Source: Tanypteryx hageni
Lineage: Eukaryota; Arthropoda; Insecta; Odonata; Petaluridae
Direction: 5' to 3'
Assembly (NCBI GenBank): GCA_028673005.1
Contig: CM054115.1
Location: 58,057,407-58,121,406, forward strand
DNA: 64,000 nucleotides
The position numbers were made by a program, and so were the translations under genes. How positions within the stretch are numbered: position 1 is the stretch's first letter; the number at the start of each line of letters is the position of its first letter. Positions 1-11,564 of this stretch are shown in pieces. The notes below the pieces were generated by a model. The model did not search any database. It worked only from the letters and a program-made list of their open reading frames with translations, and had not been told where the DNA came from.

Positions 1-869
1 CCCTCTTCTACTTTTAAAATGCATTCTCGAGTTTAAACTAAAGGGTTGTTTCATGCGATGAATTAACGAAATTTTGCAAAAACTGCGATATTCCAATTAG
101 ATGAGGCAATGGGGTCGTAGTACTTTAAATTTTCATTCATTTTCCTGTAAGCGAGATTAAATTTACGGAAGTTAACTGCTTGAATTTTTTTCACGTACTC
201 ATTCTTAATTTTTGTTCATCGTGCGGACGCAACACAACGACTTCCTTTCTATCAAGATAGGGATCAGCTGAGCATAACGGACAGTATTTAGAGATGATGC
301 TAGCGCATTGTTCTTCATTAGCTCTCTTCGGTTTTTTTGCCTTGCGAGTTAAAAATGATGTCACGCCCAGTTCAGTCACGAGTTGCCTTAGTAGTAGAGA
401 CTAGTAAACCGCCACTTGCTCCGTTTTTACTTATGGGTGCTTTCTGATATGTAAAAATGGTACCGCTAAGTTGTTTGACGGTATTTCTCTATCTAATAAA
501 TTGTATACTAAATTCTTAAGAATGATATATAATTGCGTTGCGTCTTTCAATAAAATGCTGTTTCAATTCAATAAAATACTGTTTTTCAAGATTAAGGGCA
601 TACAATTCTCTTGGGAACATAATAATAAGGTAACAAAATTAAACAGGATATAACATGTACATGACGATCCTTCAATTTATTTCGATAGGAAGATGTAGGT
701 ACAAATAAAAACTTTTCCTTCTTGATAACATTATTTTGATCTATAAAAAATAACAGAATCAAGCGATACGGTGTACCGTAATTTTTTGGGTATCATGCGC
801 AATTTTTTCGCGAAAAATTGACCAAAAGGTTTGTGTGCGTATTATACATGTAAAACGCAATCATTTTTT
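1..869. other. AT-rich stretch with no recognised feature
   Basis: Mostly AT-rich sequence with only short, unconvincing open frames. I see no domain, tRNA, inverted-repeat element or terminal signature. Confidence 0.5.
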
Positions 870-1148
870 CAGCGTGTCAGTAATACTTATTTCCGGAAAC
901 ACTGTTACGAATAAAGCTTAGTTGTTGCGTTTTAATGGCATGTCTACTTATATTTTGTATCTCAAAAGTAAAAATAAGAATTATCTTTACTTTTATGCAT
1001 GGTAAAAAACGGAAACATCCTTTCAGCCTGCCAATAATAGTTATTTCCGGACACATTGTCACCGATAAAGCTTAGTTGTTACGTTTCGATGGAATTTATA
1101 TTTAAACTATTGGTTTAAAAGCAAAAATGAGAATTATCCTTTACTTTC
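870..1148. repeat. Diverged tandem duplication, two units of about 154 and 124 bp
   Basis: The unit starting near 870 (ttcagcgtgtcagtaatac) recurs from about 1024 (ttcagcctgccaataatag). Both continue through a ttatttccgga segment, an ataaagcttagttgtt segment and an (a)gaattatc..tttactt end. The second unit lacks about 30 bp near its end. A third start (ttcagcct) follows at 1146 and then diverges. No coding potential is seen. Confidence 0.7.
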
Positions 1149-3254
1149 AGCCTTTATAAAGCTAGTTTTCAGAAGAAATAATCAGGAAGATAAACGTTTC
1201 TAATTCTTAATATTTATTATACTTACATAGTATAATCAACAAATTGTTGGAAATTTTGAAACTTGCGTTTTATGTTATACTAAGAGTTCGTAACCATCTT
1301 CACTAAAACCTGCACGGGTTAAATTGATTATAATTACTACAATGTTAGGTTCGTATTATACATGGTGATAAGGCGGTTTTGACGTTTCATTCGTGAAAAC
1401 TTGAGTGCGTATTATAATCAGAAAATTACGATATATGCACTGGAAAAAATCACTCGCTGACAGAATTTTCTGTAGATTAGACTATCGTCAAAGTCATAGA
1501 TTCCATGTGCTGGGAGCGTTATGCCTATCTATTGTTTTCACAAATCGTTATAGTCGGCTTTAAAGCTGCATGCCGGTAAGCTTTCCAACTAGATGGATCG
1601 ACACAGCTGCTTTTTGATGACTGAGCAAAAAATGTCGACTCACCAACATATGAGCTGGAATCATTCGCTATTATTCTATTTTTGCTCCGCAGTGAAATCG
1701 AATTTAAGAAATGTACGATTGATTCTAAAAATATGATCAGTTTTGACCGATGTTAGTTTATCTGCAACAAAGATTTCAAAAAAGTTGACCGTTTAAAAGA
1801 TTCAGTTATTCCGACGCACAGTGTCCACAGAACAAAAATAAATTTTTATTTATTCGAGAGTAAATAGCGTTAACGCTAGACAGAGGCTTGCAAAAACGAT
1901 TTGATAAAATGATTCGAACTTAGGTATTCATGCTTATCAATGTTAAGGCATTGTTGCCTATCTTACATCCGTTGATTTTTCTCAGAAAAGTTATGAAAGA
2001 GGGGTATTTGTACTTCACATGTTAAATCATATTATATAATCAGAAATATTTTGAGACTTTTTGCAAATCAAAGTCAGAACATTATTTTTTGGCTTCCCTT
2101 TCAGAGGCTACAGTTTGAAAAACACTATAATAAGGAATATCTAGAAAGCGCGGATTTAGTTCACTACCATGGCATATAATAATGGAGATATTTATACTTT
2201 GTTTCCAGTTGAAAATAAAATGATTTAAAGGGATACCTTTGATTATCAAGAGTAAAATTAACAAATAAGGAAAGAGCTGCTGAAGCAGGCAGTAAATGGC
2301 AGGTTTTTCAAAATAATTTTAGACAGGCGGATAAAGCTATAAAACGTGCACAGCGAGACAGATTACTAAATCGATTGGCGAAAAATGAAGCCTCTATTTG
2401 CATTTCTTTTGGAGGAGTTAGCGCGTCAGACAGACGGACAAACCGAACGCATAAGCGGATATTTTTTAAAAATACCGCTAAAAATTATCCGAACGTTAAT
2501 AACGTCAAAAAAACTCTTTCAATGGCCGATCGGCCGAAGAAAACTTGAATCAATTAGTGTCAACATTCGTAGAATTATTCCTGAATACGACTACTTTGTG
2601 TTTGAATCGCACCCATTCTTCGTTCAGCCTTTTCTATGCCCGCCCTGTCATTTGTCAGCAAGTGCGAAATAATTATATCAAGCGTTGAATAATTTCCTGT
2701 TTGCTATGATTACCGTATCGTCGCGAATCATTTCGGTGGGCGATGTTCGGTTTTACGAGTCGAACCTTCGTCTCGCTCCGCAGTTTCTCTTCACTGGAAC
2801 GTAACTTGACCTTTAAAGAGTCGCCCGCCATCAGAAGAATGGTCGAGACAGGAAAAGAACGAGATTTTGGTTGATGAAATTTTTACGACGCCAATTTTAT
2901 CCTCTCCCGCAGCTTTCTTCCTTTTAGAGTGCGTTATGGTGTACTACACCTACTACATAACTTTTTTCGGCACCCGTTCGCGCCCTTGAATTGACAAATT
3001 CGTAAGTTTTTTTTTCGTGTATGGTACGGCGCTTTTATATTTTTTTCCTTTCGTCGCCGATATTTGTTTCTTTTTTTCGATAGATTTCTTATTTCCTTAC
3101 CGCGCTTAATATTTTCTTTCACCTAAAGCAGATCTGGCATATAATGGTGCAAATGAAAGGTTGCCCGCATTAGGTTTTCCCTGAAGCTTGCTCCGTTTGA
3201 AAGTTTTGCAACTAGGATAATTTGGTTACACGTGTGACTTATGTTTCAACCATT
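1149..3254. other. Noncoding stretch, nothing recognised
   Basis: Short ORFs of 60 to 95 codons show no known motif. The segment around 2700-2900 is somewhat richer in CpG than its surroundings, but I see no promoter or exon that I can support. Confidence 0.45.
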
Positions 3255-3554
3255 CAGGGACGTAACAAGGGGAGGGGACCCTGGATCTCCCTTATAAGTC
3301 CTGCTCTCCCCACCCTTTGTCCACCTGCTGAATACTGTATCTTTTAAATGAATCAAAGCATTTCATGGTTTTATTCTTAATAAATAATTTCCATTTGTGT
3401 GACTAGTGCAGTGAAAATAGTTAAAACATTTTTTCATGTTATTATTTTTATTGTATTTTTAAAAATGTTGGTGTGCCCCTCCAAATATTTTGAGTCATCC
3501 TGCCTCTCCCCCCTACAGCATAAACTTCTCCCCCAAAGTTGTGTTAAGTCTCTG
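3255..3554. mobile_element. hAT-type MITE, 300 bp, exact 8-bp target duplication
   Basis: The left end reads CAGGGACGTAACA. The right end read inward is CAGAGACTTAACA. The element is flanked on both sides by CAACCATT (3247-3254 and 3555-3562), a perfect 8-bp duplication as hAT transposases make. The inside is T-rich and noncoding. The element at 62576-62890 belongs to the same family: same orientation, similar ends, and shared tttataagt and gtgtgcccctcc/gcgtgctcctc-like inner segments. Confidence 0.85.
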
Positions 3555-3562
3555 CAACCATT

Positions 3563-4567
3563 TCGGATGTGCCCTGCGTAGCGTAAGGTTTGAACCCGAT
3601 ATTTTTACATGTAGCTGAGAACGGTTGTACAATGCTTGTATTTATTACAAAGATTTCAGTAATCACTATTGTCTTAACCAAAAGATCAATTTAGTGAAAA
3701 TTATTTGCATGCCTTTGCTTGTGTGTTTGGGATTTTTAGAGCCCGTTGGAAACTCGACTACTCATTGTTTCTTTGAAGCCATTTCTCGCCTTTATAGCAT
3801 GAAGACGTTTTTTTAAGGCGTGTGTTGGCTGGACTGAAATCGTTTGTTTTCAAGGGCTTCAGTTGCCTTTCAATATTTTGAACGCCTAAATATTTTATAA
3901 TTTATCAGCAGATGTCGAAAAGACGGTATATTTTGAAACTCGTAAATTTTTTATCATAAACCCTTTTTATATCCTATAATATTTAATGGCACGCAATTGT
4001 TTTAAGTCTGCATCAGAAAGTACACGAAGCTGCGCTTAAATTAATCGTCTTTATGCAAAATAAATTACTCAGCATACTATGGCAGATTAAGCCGATATTA
4101 CGTTTCCAGCTAACGCGCATATACATAAGGGTGCCTAGCCGCATTGGTCTTTATTTGCATGATTTCTCTGCCTGAAGTAATATTTTAACCAAATTTAGCG
4201 TTTCGCAATGTCGGAGGCGGCTATTAATGAATATGAAGATTTTGACATAATATGTTTAGTTCCCGAGAGTTCCGACTGCCGCCATTAACATTATAAATGG
4301 TGTCTTCATGAGGAGTGGATTACTCAAGGATACTGTGCCTTTCGGTGTAAATTCCGTAAAATAGCTTCATCGTATTAATTTAAAATTTAAAGAAGGAAAG
4401 GTTTATTTCACCAGTTATTAATGCATAAATTTAAATAATGGAAAAATAGCACTGCGTTTGATGTCACTTTTTTAGTTAATAGCTTTGAAATATTTTATAT
4501 TAACTCGTGCCGTCACGTTCACCATCGGGTACACTTTGTGTCTTAAAATTATTTTGATTATTTATGA
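3563..4567. other. Noncoding stretch, nothing recognised
   Basis: AT-rich DNA without repeats, tRNA-like boxes or coding signal that I can support. Confidence 0.45.
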
Positions 4568-4569
4568 TA

Positions 4570-4697
4570 CAGTTTAGTTTTTATTTAACCAAGAGCTCCA
4601 TTTAGATATAGTAACATCGAAAAATTTTGCCCTTTGCATTAATTTTGCGATGTTTCTATATCTACATGGAGCTCTTGGTTAAATAAAAACTGAACTG
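4570..4697. mobile_element. Near-perfect hairpin MITE with TA target site (Tc1/mariner or pogo type)
   Basis: Two arms of about 50 bp are inverted copies of each other. The left arm starts CAGTTTAGTTTTTATT, and the right arm read inward starts CAGTTCAGTTTTTATT. They share the AACCAAGAGCTCCAT segment and differ at only about three positions. The loop is about 28 bp. The element is flanked by TA on each side (TA-CAGT...ACTG-TA). There is no ORF. Transcription across it would give one long hairpin. Confidence 0.85.
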
Positions 4698-4699
4698 TA

Positions 4700-5444
4700 C
4701 TAAATCGTGCGGAAGTTCGACTGAACGTAAATATGTATGTGGTAATTAATGCAAATCAATTCGATTTTAAAGAGTTTGCGAAATTATCGTTTCTCCGATA
4801 AAAAAGACTACGAAAGTGAAACGTGTCGTTTTTATTTGAGCTATGAGAACATGGTTAAAATGATAAGAGTGGGTTGAGGTATTGCAGATTCGAGTCTCGA
4901 AATTATCCAAGTTGAATTAAATGTTCACCGCATGTTTGCCATTTTACTTAGCGATTTATGGAGATAATCGTTATTGGCTCAAAATACTGACCTTGCTTAT
5001 TTTTGGCAATAAAATTAACTCGCTTTCGAGGTCAAATTTCGCCTCTGGTTTTTCCACCCGCTGAATTGATTCATAATTATTTTTGGCTCGATATGCGTGA
5101 TGCTTTCTTCCATGATTGACGCAAAGCTTTCTGCGCATCTCGTTTTTTATAATCTGCAGTAAAAGTCCGATAATTCGGCTTGCACGAGACCATGTTCGGC
5201 ATCAACTGTAGAATCTAAAATAACACGGTAAAAAAGACCTGTAAAACTAACTATATTATTATTGTTATTATCCGACCGTATAATATAATAGAGAACTGTG
5301 TAAAAGTATTGTATATGGAGGAACGGATATTTGTGAAAGCGTACACAAGCAAACGGCACTGGCGCAGGCAAGAAAACGAATGAACTCGAACTGACCCGCC
5401 GGAATATAGTGCGGAAATTTCAAATTAATAACCGGATCGTGAGA
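4700..5444. other. Noncoding stretch, nothing recognised
   Basis: No supported gene. Open frames of 74 and 103 codons on the minus strand between 5147 and 5579 run into the tandem repeat at 5445 and have no recognisable domain. Confidence 0.45.
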
Positions 5445-5519
5445 GCTTCCGAATAAAGGGCGTTTCCGGATAAAGGGAGTTTCCGGATAAAGGGAGTTTC
5501 CGGATAATTGAGTCCAGTG
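5445..5519. repeat. Four 17-bp tandem units at a pogo/Tigger-like transposon end
   Basis: The unit AGTTTCCGGATAAAGGG is repeated about four times, the first and last copies imperfect. The array is followed by ATTGAGTCCAGTG and then TA. Read on the minus strand it begins TA-CACTGGACTCAATTATCCGG, resembling the ends of pogo/Tigger elements. No matching opposite end was found upstream, so this may be a solo or truncated terminus. Confidence 0.5.
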
Positions 5520-5521
5520 TA

Positions 5522-6302
5522 AGAGGAGTTGTATTGTATGAATCAAAATCTTTTTGGTGTTGCTCTTTTCACTTTTCATATTAGTAATTTTTACCGGCAG
5601 TTAATGGTTGAACTCATTCTTATTCAACGTTTGGGCTTATTTTACGGCACGTTGCCCTGGCTGAGGCTGAGCAACTGTGCAAATAATTTAAAATGATCCG
5701 GTCCCGTGCTTACGCATTGGTTGAATGAGGTAAAGCCGGTTCAGGAATTGAAACCCGCTCTTGTGAAATATTTCTGGTGATGCGGGGGATGGGACGTCGC
5801 AGTTGTGTGGGCTATTCGGAATATGATTTGGGGAACAGATCTTACCCAAGGTGGATGTTTCCCTTCAAAAGGACAAGCTTCCCACGTTTTTTTCCGATAC
5901 GAAGGCTAACTAAATAACGTGTGGGGATACGTTTCTTTTTACGTTTATTTATAAAATCTTGGGTGATTTGAAAGATATTAATTGGAGGAAAGCAAGATTT
6001 TTTGTTGTTCTTGCACGGCGCCATACAATCGAGCAACGTATTCCTTGAGCCAGAACTGACTTAGTGTTTTGTGGGGCCTTGGCCGAATAAATATACAGTA
6101 TATATAGAACAAAATGTTTTAAGCATGTTTACATATGTAAATCTAACGTAACGTATCATCTAACACGTCTAATTATTTAAGGCAAGATTTTGTACAGCAT
6201 CTCTAAAATCAGTTTCTCTTGACAATTCGTTTTCTATAGATAACTAGCGTAATTGCCCGTCAAATATGACGGTATGCGTAGATTAAGAATTAAATTTAAG
6301 GA
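5522..6302. other. Noncoding stretch, nothing recognised
   Basis: No motif, repeat or convincing frame beyond short chance ORFs. Confidence 0.45.
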
Positions 6303-6472
6303 ACTTCCCTTTCTTCCTCCTTTTCTATCTTCCTCTCTCCCATCCTTCCCCCTCCCTCCCATCCTCCCTCCCTCCCATCCTCCCTCCATCCCATCCTCCC
6401 TCCCTCCCTCCCATCCTTCCTCTCTCCCATCCTCCCTCTCTCTCTCTCTTCCTTCTTCCCATTCTCTCTCCC
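6303..6472. repeat. Pyrimidine-rich low-complexity tract (tccctccc/catcc)
   Basis: About 170 bp of almost pure C/T on the plus strand, built from irregular CCCATCCTCCCTCC units and ending in (CT)n. The 90-codon serine/proline frame across it is a by-product of the repeat. Confidence 0.85.
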
Positions 6473-6851
6473 TCGAACCCGGGTCTTTTTTCGTATTTTT
6501 TTCGTTATTTAATTTTTATATGTGAGTCAAACATTCCTGCGAAATTTTAACCTTCCACCTAATCGGGTAATTTGTTTAAAACGCGTTAAAACGTGCCATT
6601 GATGACGTCAGCGTTGAAGCGGTCAATCAAACAGACACTTGGGTAATATTAACAACCGTGTTAATCTTTCTTGAGTTATTGTAGATCTTAAATAGTTTTT
6701 TATGAGGTTTAATTTTGAAAAGCTCTATTCTGCCGAAGCTACTGTTATGAGAATTGTTAATAAGATTCTCAACGCAATATATAAGGTTTGGATTCACATC
6801 TTCCATTTGGTTGGTGCATGTTAATTTGAAACATTCTGCAGTACCACCACA
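6473..6851. other. Noncoding spacer, nothing recognised
   Basis: AT-rich spacer between the C/T tract and the hAT MITE. No supported feature. Confidence 0.45.
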
Positions 6852-6859
6852 GTCTTTTG

Positions 6860-7162
6860 CAGGGGTGGTCAAACCGCGGCTCGCGAGCCGCATGCGATTC
6901 TTTGAACTTAGTATGCGGCTCTTTTAAATTTACATTCAGAGGCGTGTCAGCGCTACACACAGCACTACAGAGCACAATGACGTAGTGCGATTTAAGACGT
7001 GTCGGGGATGCCTAAGGGACCTGCATTATATTTGAATTGCTTCAAATACAGGTTACGTATTACTATTCGTTAATTTATGATCACAGATTGTATCACGCGG
7101 CTGTCGAACTTATGAAGATTATCGCATGCGATTCCGAGGGTAAGTAAGTCTGGCTACCCCTG
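6860..7162. mobile_element. hAT-type MITE, 303 bp
   Basis: The ends are CAGGGGTGGTCAAAC on the left and, read inward, CAGGGGTAGCCAGAC on the right. The subterminal part has the GCGGCTCGCGAGCCGCATGC pattern common in hAT MITEs. Flanking octamers are GTCTTTTG (6852-6859) and GTCTATAG (7163-7170), 6 of 8 identical. Noncoding. Confidence 0.8.
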
Positions 7163-7170
7163 GTCTATAG

Positions 7171-8059
7171 GAGTAATGTCACGAAAAAATGTCAACTCTT
7201 CGAACAGATCTTTACTATCTGTATCACAAGAATTGCCGTCGTATAAACTGAGATGAAGATCCATGCAGTGTTTTAACATCTCTTCCTTATTTATATTTTT
7301 AAGTCACTTAGTTTATGTAAAAATCCAAATATATCTATGTGGCCCTTCGCGGCGCGGGGCTCTGGGCGACTACCCCGGTTGCCGGGTAGTTAGTTGCCCC
7401 GGCCCTGCCTCTAGCATAGCGTCAGCGATAGAGACTATTTTTCGTGCGTGACATACCCAACCATATTCCACGACTTGCACGATTTAGTGAGGTGAAATTA
7501 TGATCACATCGTAACCTATGGGTGGTCTCCCAGACGGCTATTGTGTTTTATCATTATTTATTCAGCAGCTATCTCTACAATCGGATTTTCCGCATTTAAT
7601 AATGTCATGAGGATTGGCTATTAGGTGGTGTCTCACATACCGCACCTGATTATATAAAGGTTAAAGTTAATATAAACTTTAATATTATGGTCATCATTAT
7701 TCGTTTGTAATATTTGCCATGGTAAAATTATAGCATCAAAATCGATCGATGCTGATTCTTTTGCTCTGAATATGTGTACTTGTATGTTTTTAAAAAGTTT
7801 TTGTCTATTTCATTTTATATACTTATTTTATGTGATCCTCTCAATATTTAAATATTGCTCTCAGTAGGTTTCGCAGGTTTTTCACACACCCCTTCTTGTG
7901 TGTTTTCCTGCAGTGGGGTTTTTTAATTTCCGTAGTTTTTCCACACAAACAAATGCCCATCTCTTTTCATTTCCAAAAATGGTAATTTGGCATTTTATTT
8001 ATGTAGTACTTTATTTTATGTAATCCTTTATTTTATTTTTATTCTTTGTTCCTTTTTCT
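7171..8059. other. Noncoding stretch with a GC-rich patch
   Basis: Positions 7340-7430 form a GC-rich island (gcgcggggctctgggcgac, then accccggttgccgggtag) inside AT-rich DNA. It resembles the subterminal DNA of many arthropod DNA transposons, but I found no boundaries. The rest is T-rich. Confidence 0.35.
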
Positions 8060-8147
8060 CTGTTTGTACTTGACAATAGGTTAGATGGAAGAAGAGATTG
8101 CTTAGTCTCGATCTCGCCCAAATAAAGACGAATATCTATCTATTCTT
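8060..8147 (+). other. Possible 3' end of a decayed LINE
   Basis: The segment ends with CCCAAATAAAGACGAAT followed by ATCTATCTATTC, that is, an AATAAA-like signal and a short tetranucleotide tail. Many insect CR1/Jockey-type LINEs end this way. No upstream reverse-transcriptase reading frame is visible, so the identity is only suggestive. Confidence 0.35.
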
Positions 8148-8151
8148 AAAG

Positions 8152-8482
8152 CAGGCATGTCCAACTCGAAGGGACATCCAGGCCGCATTAAAGCGATGAA
8201 TCTTATAGAAGGTCCGCATTAAAGTAATGGACGTTACAGAAGGGCCGCAGTTGTTTAATATGGGTCAGAGCTGGAACGATAGGCTTGAGCTAGAAGATTG
8301 GACGCATGTTTTGCAATTAAAAATAATAATTTAGAAAAGACGTTCTATTGTAATTCGGTAACTATGAAAAAATATCGCCTACTTTTCGCTAAAAAAAAGC
8401 GTATGAAATCCCACACGATTCACATGAGACAAAAATTAACTATCAGACCGCAGTAAGACCCAGAAAGGGCCGCATGAGGCTG
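8152..8482. mobile_element. Probable hAT-type MITE, 331 bp, degraded right end
   Basis: The left end CAGGCATGTCCAACTCG with repeated GGCCGCATTAAAG resembles Charlie/Buster-type hAT ends. The right end is AAGGGCCGCATGAGGCTG. Flanking octamers TCTTAAAG (8144-8151) and CTTTAAAG (8483-8490) match at 6 of 8. The right inverted repeat is poor, so the right boundary rests mostly on the duplication. Confidence 0.55.
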
Positions 8483-8994
8483 CTTTAAAGCACTAACCAA
8501 AATACGGACTATTAAAAAAATCTCATTAAACGATCGGAATGAACCCTGTATTCGATGCTCATTTAAATCTAGCGACTTTTGGTAAATTTATTTTTTCTGA
8601 ACGTTCGAATGACTCGTGTTAGATAAGTATAACACGTAGAACTGAGAACTTTAGCTTATAGCGCCTGTTTCTTAACAATGAGAAATCGATCCTTTTCAAC
8701 GCACTAGTCCAGAGATGGCAAACTTGTGGCACGCGAGACGATTTCGGCAGAAAAACGTTTTTAGCCTGTAAATTAAAGTAAATTTTAGCTGTAAAATGCA
8801 AATCCTATATATTAAGCGGAGATGTGTTTTTGGCCGTGTGTATAGCGCGTTTTAACAAACGTCACGATTTCAGGTTTGCTTTTCCATTAACCAAAAATGT
8901 TGTTTATAACGATGCTTTGATTTAAAAAATATTTTCGATAATTTAAAATAACAATGTACTAATCAATGTCAACAACCAACTATATTTTAAAAAC

Positions 8995-8997
<3 letters not shown>

Positions 8998-9075
<78 letters not shown>
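8998..9075. repeat. (AT)n microsatellite, about 78 bp
   Basis: Uninterrupted alternating AT, just left of the inverted-repeat insert at 9106. Confidence 0.95.
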
Positions 9076-9076
<1 letters not shown>

Positions 9077-9105
9077 CAACTTACGGAAAAGGAAAGGTAA
9101 AATAG

Positions 9106-9297
9106 ATATATGGATGTCAACAAGGTGTTGGGATGAGGAAACCCAGTGAGCACTCACCAATCAGACGACTTCAGGTTGGCGAGGCCCCGGGGACGTCGAA
9201 GCGACACACGTAAAATAACACAAAAACACAGAAACATCACAAACGTAAAGCTTTCGGAACTACTCCTTCTTCAGCTGTAGCTGTACCTTGTTGACAT

Positions 9298-9305
<8 letters not shown>
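9106..9305. mobile_element. Nested element bounded by a 21-bp perfect inverted repeat inside (AT)n
   Basis: The segment from 9106 begins ATATATGGATGTCAACAAGG. Its exact reverse complement ends at 9305 (CCTTGTTGACATCCATATAT). The inside has moderate GC content and includes, on the minus strand, CTGAAGAAGGAGTAGTTCCG followed by AAAGCTTTACG. That pattern is often seen in terminal regions of Penelope-like elements, but this is only a resemblance. It lies between two (AT)n tracts, so an AT microsatellite was probably the target or has grown from the junctions. Confidence 0.6.

Positions 9306-9356
<51 letters not shown>
9300..9356. repeat. (AT)n microsatellite, about 57 bp
   Basis: Uninterrupted alternating TA immediately right of the nested inverted-repeat element. 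Confidence 0.95.
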
Positions 9357-9360
<4 letters not shown>

Positions 9361-10168
9361 GAGAAACGTACACAATCGTAGCTGTGTCACGACGGGTACA
9401 TTTCCAAAATATTTTTGCCATTATTTTAATTCTTCGAAGATGCCCAAGGGCAGATTGAGGGATTCAGTTTCCCCTGGAACACATTTCACAGATTAAAAGA
9501 TTCAGGGTTCTTGGCCCTGGGCAGTTTTCTTTATGTTGTCTTTTTATTTTATTTATTCTGAGTCACGTAATTTACTACAATAATACTTCATCTGTATTAC
9601 CTTTCCGCTCAGAATTTAACAAGTAGTATTTTCAGGACAGGCCCCTTGGGTATATTACTTTCAGACCCAAGCTGTTGTTTAAATTGTGTCAGTAAACTCA
9701 TTCCAAAATATTACTCATACAGTAAGAAATACATAAGATCCTAATGATCCTTAACCTCTATCAAGAGCATTTTCTCACTTCCGCTTCCCAGGAAAGGAGC
9801 GTATTTTTAAAATCGTAAACAGTCGGCTATGTTTTAAAGAATACCTGTATCTTTGTCACTGGTTACTAGTGTTAATAAAATAGCAGACTAATAGTGACAT
9901 TTTTTTCCGAGAACGAGATGCTTCATATTTGTCGCTCGGCCATAAATGATATGGGACAATGAGTCTTTTTAGACGATAAATCGAATTTTATATAAACAAT
10001 CGGTCGTTTTCTGAGCTTTAAATCTGAAAATGAGTGAACATAGTTAAACCTTGAAATTATTTCTCTATAGATTCATTTTAAAATTACACCTAAGTTAGAA
10101 AAGGAAAGCAGTTTCTTTTAATTTTGGCATGCCAGCAAAAAAAAAGGTTTTCAATCCCTGCTCTAGTC

Positions 10169-10215
10169 TAGGGATTCTCAAAATGTGGCCTAAGGGTCAA
10201 CTGCGGCACGCGATC
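10169..10215. mobile_element. Isolated hAT-like left end
   Basis: TAGGGATTCTCAAAATGTGG with a following CTGCGGCACGCGATC resembles the end of the MITE at 22592 (CGGTGGTTCTCAAAC). It directly abuts the target duplication of the preceding hAT element. No right end was found. Confidence 0.4.
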
Positions 10216-11220
10216 AATTTTATAGCACATATTTTGCATATGCATAATTCATCGGTGCCCAAAATACAGGCCTAGACGTTTCGCCGCAGCCCTTTCGCCG
10301 CAAGGTGTTATTTCGAAATTTCTGCATGGGAGCATAAAATTGCAATTTTCAATTATTTGGATGTAGAATAAGTACTTCAGAATCTTGTTAATGCGTAATA
10401 TGAAGAAATGGGTATTGCGTTTCAACTGAATATCACCGATGTTTTTAACATGTTTTGTCTTTACCCCTCTATTCCCCTAATATATAAATACACTTAAATC
10501 AGGTAATATTGATCCACAACTAGGTCGAATTGTATAACTAAGGTTAAGCCGGAAAATATATTTTCTTATTTAACCCAAGATGGTGACTATGATCCTGATC
10601 TTGTCTCATTTGAAGCGTTGCTGAAATTAGTACGCTGTGGAATACGCGCTTTGGCAATTAATTAGGTAGGTATTTACTTTTCCACATGAGGAAATGTTCG
10701 GCTATTAGTCTCATTCGTCCCCTTGAAAGATATTCCGTTACCTGAAAATATTTTTTCGTGGCGAAAAAAATGGGTTTTAGTTTAACCAGTTTTTATCTGA
10801 AACGTTTTGCTTTCGGGAATGATAGCATCTGTTTCCTTTCCTGATTATCAAAAGCTTTCGTTTCTCATCCGAATTCCGTTTCTTTTTTCTCTTACTAATA
10901 CAGATTCAGAGATCTTTGGAAGCAAAATATTTCTAAATGTGAAAAACATCGTTTCTTTTTTCGGAACATATAGAATATGTACATTGTAATATTTTATTAG
11001 TATGTTTATATTTGTAGTCAAATTAGACATTGTGAGGTATTTATTCGTGGCTAAATCGTTTTCGTAATCGTTTTTGTAAAGATTTTTTCCTTTAATTTTA
11101 AGCAGAGAAGAAGAAGCGAGGAAGAGTAATGCGATTTCGATAAAACATGAAAAACTGGCGAACACTTGAAATGTTCCCACTGTGTGCCAAGATAATTTAG
11201 ACGTTGATCTCTACGGGAAC
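10216..11220. other. Noncoding stretch, one small direct repeat
   Basis: TTTCGCCGCA occurs twice close together near 10279-10303 (acgtttcgccgca, then ccctttcgccgca), as in some arthropod MITE ends. Nothing else is recognised. A 110-codon minus-strand frame near 10848-11180 has no known motif. Confidence 0.35.
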
Positions 11221-11228
11221 GCTTAGAG

Positions 11229-11556
11229 CGGGGGTGGGCAACCTTTTCTGCATGGCGGTCCGCATCGGTGATTGCGAATACTTCGGCTGGCCGCACTGGA
11301 ATTATGCAATGCTTCGGCGAGCCAGATTTGAAATCGGAAATTACCTAGAGATTATGAGGCGTCATATAAATAAAAATGAAGTCTAAATGAATTTAATATT
11401 TCAACATTAAATGTTTTGCTATCATAATTTTAAAATTAAGAGTTTGGATTAGTATGTTAAATTTTACCGTTCTCCTTTTCATCATGGCTTCGCGGACCTC
11501 ATAAAATGCCTTCGGGGGCCGCATACGGACCACGGGCCGTAGGTTTCCCACCCATG
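11229..11556. mobile_element. hAT-type MITE, 328 bp
   Basis: The left end CGGGGGTGGGCAACC runs on to GGCGGTCCGCATC. The right end read inward is CATGGGTGGGAAACC, then CGGCCCGTGGTCCG. Flanking octamers are GCTTAGAG (11221-11228) and GCTTAGGA (11557-11564), with the first six bases identical. Noncoding inside. Confidence 0.75.
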
Positions 11557-11564
11557 GCTTAGGA

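Larger units (their letters stand above)
8710..10160. mobile_element. hAT-type nonautonomous element, 1451 bp, carrying nested repeats
   Basis: The left end is CAGAGATGGCAAACTTG followed by GGCACGCGAGAC. The right end read inward is CAGGGATTGAAAACC followed later by GCTGGCATGCC. Target octamers are CACTAGTC (8702-8709) and CTCTAGTC (10161-10168), 7 of 8 identical. The inside holds two (AT)n tracts and an inverted-repeat insertion between them (8998-9356). No transposase frame is present. The right part, read in reverse, is homologous to the MITE at 29548-29939: both carry TCGTCTAAAAAGACT and TCATTTATGGCC. Confidence 0.8.

Noticed and set aside
5445..5519. Complete pogo-like MITE upstream of this end
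   Set aside because: No inverted partner of CACTGGACTCAATTATCC was found in the preceding or following kilobase.
8998..9356. Origin or scaffold attachment because of the AT tracts
   Set aside because: Simple (AT)n microsatellites next to a nested inverted repeat explain the composition.
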